NCBI RefSeq assembly: GCF_024614185.1
Contig: NZ_JAHTLF010000025.1
Span: 620,001-684,000 of the forward strand
Length of the DNA: 64,000 bases
Origin: Nocardioides carbamazepini
GTDB taxonomy: Bacteria > Actinomycetota > Actinomycetes > Propionibacteriales > Nocardioidaceae
Direction of reading: 5' to 3'
A model generated the notes under the pieces. It was not told the DNA's origin. It made no database searches and saw only the letters and a list, made by a program, of their open reading frames with translations. Made by a program: the position numbers and the translations under genes. Shown here piece by piece: positions 60,037 to 64,000 of this stretch (its first letter is position 1; the number at the start of each line of letters is the position of its first letter).

Positions 60037-61541
60037 CGGCTCTCCTCGGCGAGCAGCAGCGCGGCGCGCTCGCGCAGCGCGACCCGCTGCACCTTCGAGG
60101 ACAGCGTGCGGGGGAAGTCGTCCATGACCAGCACCCGCTTGGGGACCTTGTAGTCGGCGAGACCCGCCCGGGCGGCGGCGGTCACCGCCGCCGGGTCGAT
60201 GACGGCGCCGGGCTGCGGGATCACGCACGCTACGACCTCCTCGCCCCAGCGCTCGCTCGGGACGCCGACCACCGACGACTCCGCGACGCCGGGACCGTGG
60301 TCCAGCACCCGCTCCACCTCGGCCGGGTAGACGTTGAGCCCGCCGGTCACGATCATCTCCTTCTTGCGCCCGGCGATGAAGTAGTAGCCGTCCTCGTCGC
60401 GATGGGCCAGGTCGCCGGTCCGCAGCCAGCCGTCGGCCAGCGCCTCTGAGGTGAGGTCGGGGCGGCCCCAGTAGCCGGCGAAGACCTGCGGTCCGCGCAG
60501 GGCGATCTCACCGATCTCGCCGACCGCGACGTCCTCGCCCGCGTCGTCGAGCAGCCGGATCTCGAAGCCGAGCGCCGCGCGGCCGACCGAGCCGACCTTG
60601 ACCCGGATCATGGCGTCGTCCATCCACATCGACGGACCGCCCGTCGCCTCGGAGAGCCCATAGGCCTGGCTGACGTTGACTCCGCGGGCGCCGTACGCCT
60701 CGACCAGGTCGGGGGGAACGACGGCGCCGCCCGACTGGATGCCGCGTAGCGAGGTCAGGTCGGTGGAGTCCCAGGTGGCGGCAGCCCGCATCCGGTCCAG
60801 GATCGTCGGCACGGAGGTGATCCAGGTGACGCCGTGGCGCTCGACGAGGCGCAGTGCCTCGAGTGGCTCGAAGTCGCGGACCAGCACCAGCGTGCCGCCG
60901 GCCGCGATCGCGTGCTTGGAGGAGGCGATGAAGCCACCGGAGAAGCACAGCGGCATCACCACCAGGTGCACGTCGCGGTGAGTCAGCGCGTACTCCGACA
61001 TCCACAGCGTCCGGGACGCCTCCAGGTTGCCCAGCGTGAGGGTCACGCCCTTCGGGCGGCCGGTCGTGCCCGAGGTGTGGATGAGGGCCGCCGGCTCGTC
61101 GGTGTCGCGTGCGGGCAGCGGTCCCCGGTCCGGTGCCACCGGCGCCGCGGCGTCCACGTCGACCGCGACACCGCCGGTCCAGGCGTCCGTGAGGTACGCC
61201 GCCAGCGCCGGCAGGTCCCGCTCGTAGACGACCACTGCCGGCGTGGCGTCCTCGAGGACCTCGGCGAGCTCGCGGGCGGCGAGGCGGGTGTTGACCGGGA
61301 CGACGACGGCGCCGACCCGGTGCGCGGCGAACTCCACGTAGAGGAACTCGGGCCGGTTCAGCAGGCAGATGGCCACCCGGTCCCCGGGGCGCACGCCCAG
61401 CGCGCCGAGCCGAGCGCGCCAGCGCGCCACCTCCTCGTCGAACCGGCTCCAGGTCACGGCCTCGTCGCCGAAGTGGATCGCGGGGCGGTCGCCGAAGAGC
61501 GTGGCCCAGTGGCCGATCCAGGTGGGGAGGGTGCTGCGCAT
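60033..61541 (-). CDS. AMP-dependent acyl-CoA synthetase
   Basis: This 502-residue ANL-superfamily ligase activates a carboxylic acid as its acyl-AMP and CoA ester. Motif order: IHTSGTTGRPKGVTLT (A3), SQAYGLSEATGG (A5), GWLRTGDLAHRDEDGYYFIAGRKKEMI (A7-A8) and the C-terminal FPRTLSSKVQRVAL with the adenylation Lys. Long-chain and aromatic-acid ligases share these motifs. ATG at 61541 is 5 nt after the stop of the VOC gene, with an upstream AGGAGATC. It is co-transcribed with VOC and SDR genes, opposite a branched-chain-amino-acid-type ABC transporter, so an aromatic or steroid-like acid is a likely substrate. Confidence 0.92.
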   Translation of the reverse strand: MRSTLPTWIGHWATLFGDRPAIHFGDEAVTWSRFDEEVARWRARLGALGVRPGDRVAICLLNRPEFLYVEFAAHRVGAVVVPVNTRLAARELAEVLEDATPAVVVYERDLPALAAYLTDAWTGGVAVDVDAAAPVAPDRGPLPARDTDEPAALIHTSGTTGRPKGVTLTLGNLEASRTLWMSEYALTHRDVHLVVMPLCFSGGFIASSKHAIAAGGTLVLVRDFEPLEALRLVERHGVTWITSVPTILDRMRAAATWDSTDLTSLRGIQSGGAVVPPDLVEAYGARGVNVSQAYGLSEATGGPSMWMDDAMIRVKVGSVGRAALGFEIRLLDDAGEDVAVGEIGEIALRGPQVFAGYWGRPDLTSEALADGWLRTGDLAHRDEDGYYFIAGRKKEMIVTGGLNVYPAEVERVLDHGPGVAESSVVGVPSERWGEEVVACVIPQPGAVIDPAAVTAAARAGLADYKVPKRVLVMDDFPRTLSSKVQRVALRERAALLLAEESR

Positions 61542-61546
61542 GACGA

Positions 61547-62479
61547 CTAGATCTCCTGGGGGACGGGGCGGTTGTTGCGGCGCGCGCCCTCCACGAGGCC
61601 GTGCTCGATGAACTCGACGACCGCGCCGTCGGGATCCTCGAAGAACACCGCGTCCAGGAGTCCGACTCCTGCGCCGATGTCGATCTTCGCGACTCGGGGT
61701 GGTTCGGGCAACAGATCGCCCAGGTGCTCCAGGCTGGCGGCGAAATCCTCGGTCACCAGTGCCATCCGGTAGAGCCCGGGGTGGTTGCCCGGGGTGAGGG
61801 CGCGGGGGAGGAGCACCTCGGGACCGGGCTCGCACAGCTCGATGCCGAACGTGTCGCGGTTGCCCTCGTAGCGCAGCATCCGGCGGTGCACCACCTCGCC
61901 GTCGATCGTGGTCCGCCGGTCGACGGCGACGCGCATCCGCAGCACGCGCTGGTAGAAGCCGGTGCTGCGCTCCAGGGAGCTGCAGTTGAGGCGGACTCCG
62001 CGGAAGCGCAGCGGCCGGTCGGCGTCGTAGCGGACCTCGAGATGGGTGCCGTCGGGGTCGCGAAGGTGCAGCGCGGGGACGGGCTCGCCGCCCTCGTCGA
62101 CGATCTCGACCGCGCGCACGTCCGGGGTCCAGGCGGCGGCGCGGCCGGCGACCTCATCGAGGTCCGCGGCGGTGAACAGGAGCCGGTTGAGGCCCCAGCG
62201 GTGCCCGGTGTCGGGTTGCCGGACCCGCACGTCCTCGACGGCGGGATGCCACTGCAGGACGTCCAGCACGGGACCTCGGACGCCGCGGTCGTCGCTCATC
62301 AGCACGCCGCTCCAGCGGACCAGCTCGTTGATGGCGAAGGCGTCGCCGGCCTGGTCGATGTCCGGGGCCATGCGCACGATCGGACGCAGTCCGAGCACCT
62401 CGGCGTAGTAGCGCTCGGACCGGGCGATGTCACGGACGTTGAGGTTCACATGACCGAACCACTTGGGAATGCCGTTCAC
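61547..62479 (-). CDS. Two-module VOC protein (extradiol-dioxygenase-like, ligands unclear)
   Basis: This 310-residue protein of the extradiol-dioxygenase/VOC class has module 1 with GHVNLNVRDIARSERYYAEVLGL and DPDGTHLEVRYD, and module 2 with VRLNCSSLERSTGFYQRVL and FFEDPDGAVVEFIEHG. It resembles 2,3-dihydroxybiphenyl dioxygenase types in size, but the second-module metal His positions appear as Asn/Cys and Arg/Met, while the Glu remains. It may have lost iron-dependent oxygenase activity or be a different VOC enzyme. GTG at 62479 follows AAAGGA. It is first in the operon with the acyl-CoA synthetase and SDR. Confidence 0.8.
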   Translation of the reverse strand: MNGIPKWFGHVNLNVRDIARSERYYAEVLGLRPIVRMAPDIDQAGDAFAINELVRWSGVLMSDDRGVRGPVLDVLQWHPAVEDVRVRQPDTGHRWGLNRLLFTAADLDEVAGRAAAWTPDVRAVEIVDEGGEPVPALHLRDPDGTHLEVRYDADRPLRFRGVRLNCSSLERSTGFYQRVLRMRVAVDRRTTIDGEVVHRRMLRYEGNRDTFGIELCEPGPEVLLPRALTPGNHPGLYRMALVTEDFAASLEHLGDLLPEPPRVAKIDIGAGVGLLDAVFFEDPDGAVVEFIEHGLVEGARRNNRPVPQEI

Positions 62480-62494
62480 GGTGATCCTTTCCAA

Positions 62495-62510
62495 AAGGTG
62501 ACGCCACCTT
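62495..62510. promoter_or_regulatory. Inverted repeat upstream of the VOC operon
   Basis: AAGGTG (62495-62500) and CACCTT (62505-62510) are a perfect 6-bp inverted repeat with a 4-nt spacer, 16 nt upstream of the minus-strand VOC start. It could be a repressor site or a leader hairpin. Confidence 0.4.
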
Positions 62511-62544
62511 AACAAAATTGTGGCACGCACGGTCAAGATGATCG

Positions 62545-62593
62545 TTGACGGAGCCTAGATCGCCCCTTAAAGTGATGTGAGTTTCACAAACTC
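62545..62593 (+). promoter_or_regulatory. Sigma-70-like promoter with inverted repeat at the transcript start (ABC transporter)
   Basis: TTGACG (62545-62550) and TAAAGT (62568-62573) are 17 nt apart, a near-consensus SigA promoter. GAGTTT-CAC-AAACTC (62579-62593) is a perfect 6-bp inverted repeat covering the predicted +1, as expected for a repressor operator. A leader of about 60 nt precedes the GAAAGGAAG ribosome-binding site of the substrate-binding-protein gene. Confidence 0.65.
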
Positions 62594-62643
62594 GGTGACG
62601 GCGATCACAGCCGGCCCCCCGGCCGGCCCTCGAAAGGAAGACC

Positions 62644-63837
62644 ATGAACCGAACGCTTCGATCCGTTGCCGCGGGCGCTGCCGCGCTGACGCTGCTCCTG
62701 ACGGCGGCCTGCGGCAGCGACGACACGGGCAGTGGCGGTGACTCCGGCGACCCGCTGCGGGCGACGATCGGGCTGATCGGGCCGAAGTCCGGCGCGGCGC
62801 AGTTCTACTGGACCGAGCTCGTGCGCGGCATCGAGCTTGCGGAGCCGGAGATCAAGGAGAGGTTCGGGGTCACCTTCGACAAGGTCGAGGGTGACGACCA
62901 GGGCTCGCCCGACGTCGCCTCGCGCGTGATCCAGACGATGCTCAACCAGGACGAGGTGGACGCGGTCTTCGGGCCGTCGCAATCCGGTCCGAGCCTGCAG
63001 GTGGCCGAGACGATCCAGCGCACCGGGCGGCCGTGGCTCGTCTCGATCGCCGCGGCGGACGAGATCCTCGACCCCGACGCGGACCCGAACTGGGGCTTCC
63101 GCACCAACAACAACAACTCGGACGCGATCGCGGTCAGCGGCTCCTACCTGTGGGCCGAGCCGGGCGCGAAGGTCGGCATCTTCTACGGCGCCGACGCCTA
63201 CGGCCAGTCCAACCGCGACATGCTCGCGGCCTACGCCGAGGACAACGACAAGACGGTCGTCCACGAGGAGGTGATCCAGCCGGGCGCGACCGACGTCTCC
63301 TCGCAGGTGCGCAAGATGCGGGACGCCGGGGTCGACTCGATCCTGGTCGCCGTCACGACCGGCGCCGACACCGCCGCGGTCAGCAAGGCGATGGACCAGC
63401 TGGGCTTCGAGCCCGACCGGTTCCTCGTCACCGCGACCGTGCTCGCCGGCTACACCGACCTGGCCCAGCCGCGGGAGTGGGAGAACCTCGCCTTCATCGA
63501 GCCCCGCGACCTGACCGGCGACTCCTTCGCCGGCATCGCGCAGCGCTACGAGGAGGAGTACGGCGAGAAGCCGACCAGCGCCGTGGCGGTCTACACCACC
63601 TACACCTCGGCGATCCTCTACGCCCAGGCCGTGGCCGCTGCGAAGGACGCCCACGACTGGGAGGCGGTGCGCCAGGCGATGGAGGACACCCCCAGCCTGG
63701 ATGTCAACGGACGGGTCTGGGAGCAGCCGTTCGGCGCGGACGACCACGACCTCTACGAGGACGACCCGTCGTCGTGGTACGTCATCGGCTTCGATCCCGA
63801 GGGCAACCTCCGCACGATCGGATCGGCCGGCTCCTGA
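62644..63837 (+). CDS. ABC transporter substrate-binding lipoprotein (Liv/HAAT family)
   Basis: This 397-residue lipid-anchored solute-binding protein belongs to the hydrophobic-amino-acid (Liv) family. The signal peptide ends in the lipobox LLLTAACGSDD (Cys24). The mature protein has the type I periplasmic-binding fold, with ATIGLIGPKSGAAQFYWTELVRGIELAE at the start. These systems also import aromatic and other acids in actinobacteria; the neighbouring acyl-CoA synthetase and VOC genes support this. The stop overlaps the permease start (TGATG). ATG at 62644 follows GAAAGGAAG. Confidence 0.93.
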   Translation: MNRTLRSVAAGAAALTLLLTAACGSDDTGSGGDSGDPLRATIGLIGPKSGAAQFYWTELVRGIELAEPEIKERFGVTFDKVEGDDQGSPDVASRVIQTMLNQDEVDAVFGPSQSGPSLQVAETIQRTGRPWLVSIAAADEILDPDADPNWGFRTNNNNSDAIAVSGSYLWAEPGAKVGIFYGADAYGQSNRDMLAAYAEDNDKTVVHEEVIQPGATDVSSQVRKMRDAGVDSILVAVTTGADTAAVSKAMDQLGFEPDRFLVTATVLAGYTDLAQPREWENLAFIEPRDLTGDSFAGIAQRYEEEYGEKPTSAVAVYTTYTSAILYAQAVAAAKDAHDWEAVRQAMEDTPSLDVNGRVWEQPFGADDHDLYEDDPSSWYVIGFDPEGNLRTIGSAGS

Positions 63838-64000
63838 TGCTCGACCAGATCCTCGTGGGTGCTGCGATCGGCTGCCTGTACGCCCTGATCGCCCAGGGTT
63901 TCGCGCTGACCTTCCGCACCACCCACACGATGAACTTCGCGACCGGCGAGATCGGCGCGATCGGCGCCTTCGTCGCGCTGGGCCTGGCGGGCGTCGGCTG
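63837..64000 (+). CDS. LivH-type ABC permease, N-terminal part (3' end outside window)
   Basis: This is the first 54 residues of a LivH-type branched-chain-amino-acid permease. MLDQILVGAAIGCLYALIAQG followed by ALTFRTTHTMNFATGEIG and GAFVALGLAG is the typical LivH N-terminus (first helices and the NFAxGE motif). ATG at 63837 overlaps the stop of the substrate-binding protein gene (TGATG). The remaining permease and ATPase genes are presumably to the right, outside the window. Confidence 0.92.
   Translation, partial: MLDQILVGAAIGCLYALIAQGFALTFRTTHTMNFATGEIGAIGAFVALGLAGVG

Overview
The window is from a very high-GC actinobacterium, most likely a Nocardioidaceae member (Nocardioides or a close relative). 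The evidence is GC-saturated third codon positions, frequent GTG starts and ATGA/GTGA gene overlaps, a mycothiol-pathway deacetylase (mshB), a mycothiol-type maleylpyruvate-isomerase-like protein, a DUF222/HNH protein, DtxR/IdeR-type iron regulation, and an LPxTG surface protein with DUF5979-like repeats. No rRNA, tRNA, CRISPR array, prophage or insertion sequence was recognised. Both window ends cut genes.

Layout. 1-2.1 kb: end of a GT4 glycosyltransferase, a flippase-like membrane protein that seems to start at ATC, and a RibD-type reductase. 2.1-4.3 kb: a secreted astacin-like zinc protease between two strong hairpins, then ychF. 4.5-7.6 kb: a block of four minus-strand genes, mostly unknown (DUF2071, two orphans, one membrane protein). 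7.7-9.2 kb: bfd-bfr under an iron box, then a convergent orphan. 9.4-12.5 kb: DUF222/HNH and a tail-to-tail HNH protein, a VOC protein and a small P-loop kinase. 12.6-15.5 kb: a Tat-exported molybdenum hydroxylase (IorBA type). 15.5-19.1 kb: lysE/argO with a divergent lysG-type regulator, a DinB-fold protein, an SRPBCC protein and an RhtB exporter. 19.1-23.6 kb: xanthine dehydrogenase operon xdhABC, with a guanine-deaminase-like gene at 27.1 kb. 23.7-27.1 kb: a membrane trio containing a transglutaminase. 27.6-33.3 kb: threonine/glycine catabolism (LysR, tdh, kbl, a DUF6421-like protein, threonine aldolase). 34.5-38 kb: mshB, a small membrane protein and a VanW protein. 38-39.7 kb: DUF35 plus a thiolase-fold protein under a KstR2-like palindrome. 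39.7-44.5 kb: a nucleotidyl cyclase divergent from a MoxR-OsmC-VWA operon. 44.6-47.3 kb: a WXG/DUF1023 hydrolase cluster. 47.3-50.6 kb: TSUP transporter, PPOX, VOC and UbiB/ABC1 kinase. 50.9-58.6 kb: a 2541-residue sortase-anchored repeat protein. 58.6-61.5 kb: msrA, an SDR and an acyl-CoA synthetase. 61.5-64 kb: a VOC protein divergent from a branched-chain-amino-acid-type ABC transporter.

How the genes work together. Purine oxidation (guanine deaminase, xanthine dehydrogenase), threonine to glycine/acetaldehyde/acetyl-CoA conversion, iron storage, thiol homeostasis and acyl-CoA/aromatic catabolism are all represented. A recurring regulatory feature is a TAnnnT -10 hexamer ending 6-8 nt before the start codon in at least 18 genes, which predicts leaderless mRNAs. 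Several of these promoters carry palindromic operators: the iron box before bfd, an 8-bp inverted repeat between lysE and lysG, palindromes inside the promoters of the DUF6421 and DUF35/thiolase genes, and an inverted repeat at the predicted start of the ABC-transporter transcript.

The most unusual items are the surface rod protein (15 clear CnaB-like repeats, each keeping a Lys/Glu/Asn triad and a cysteine pair), the WXG-hydrolase cluster, the DUF6421-like protein with a possible metal motif, and several enzymes with substituted key residues (bacterioferritin, OsmC, thiolase, cyclase).
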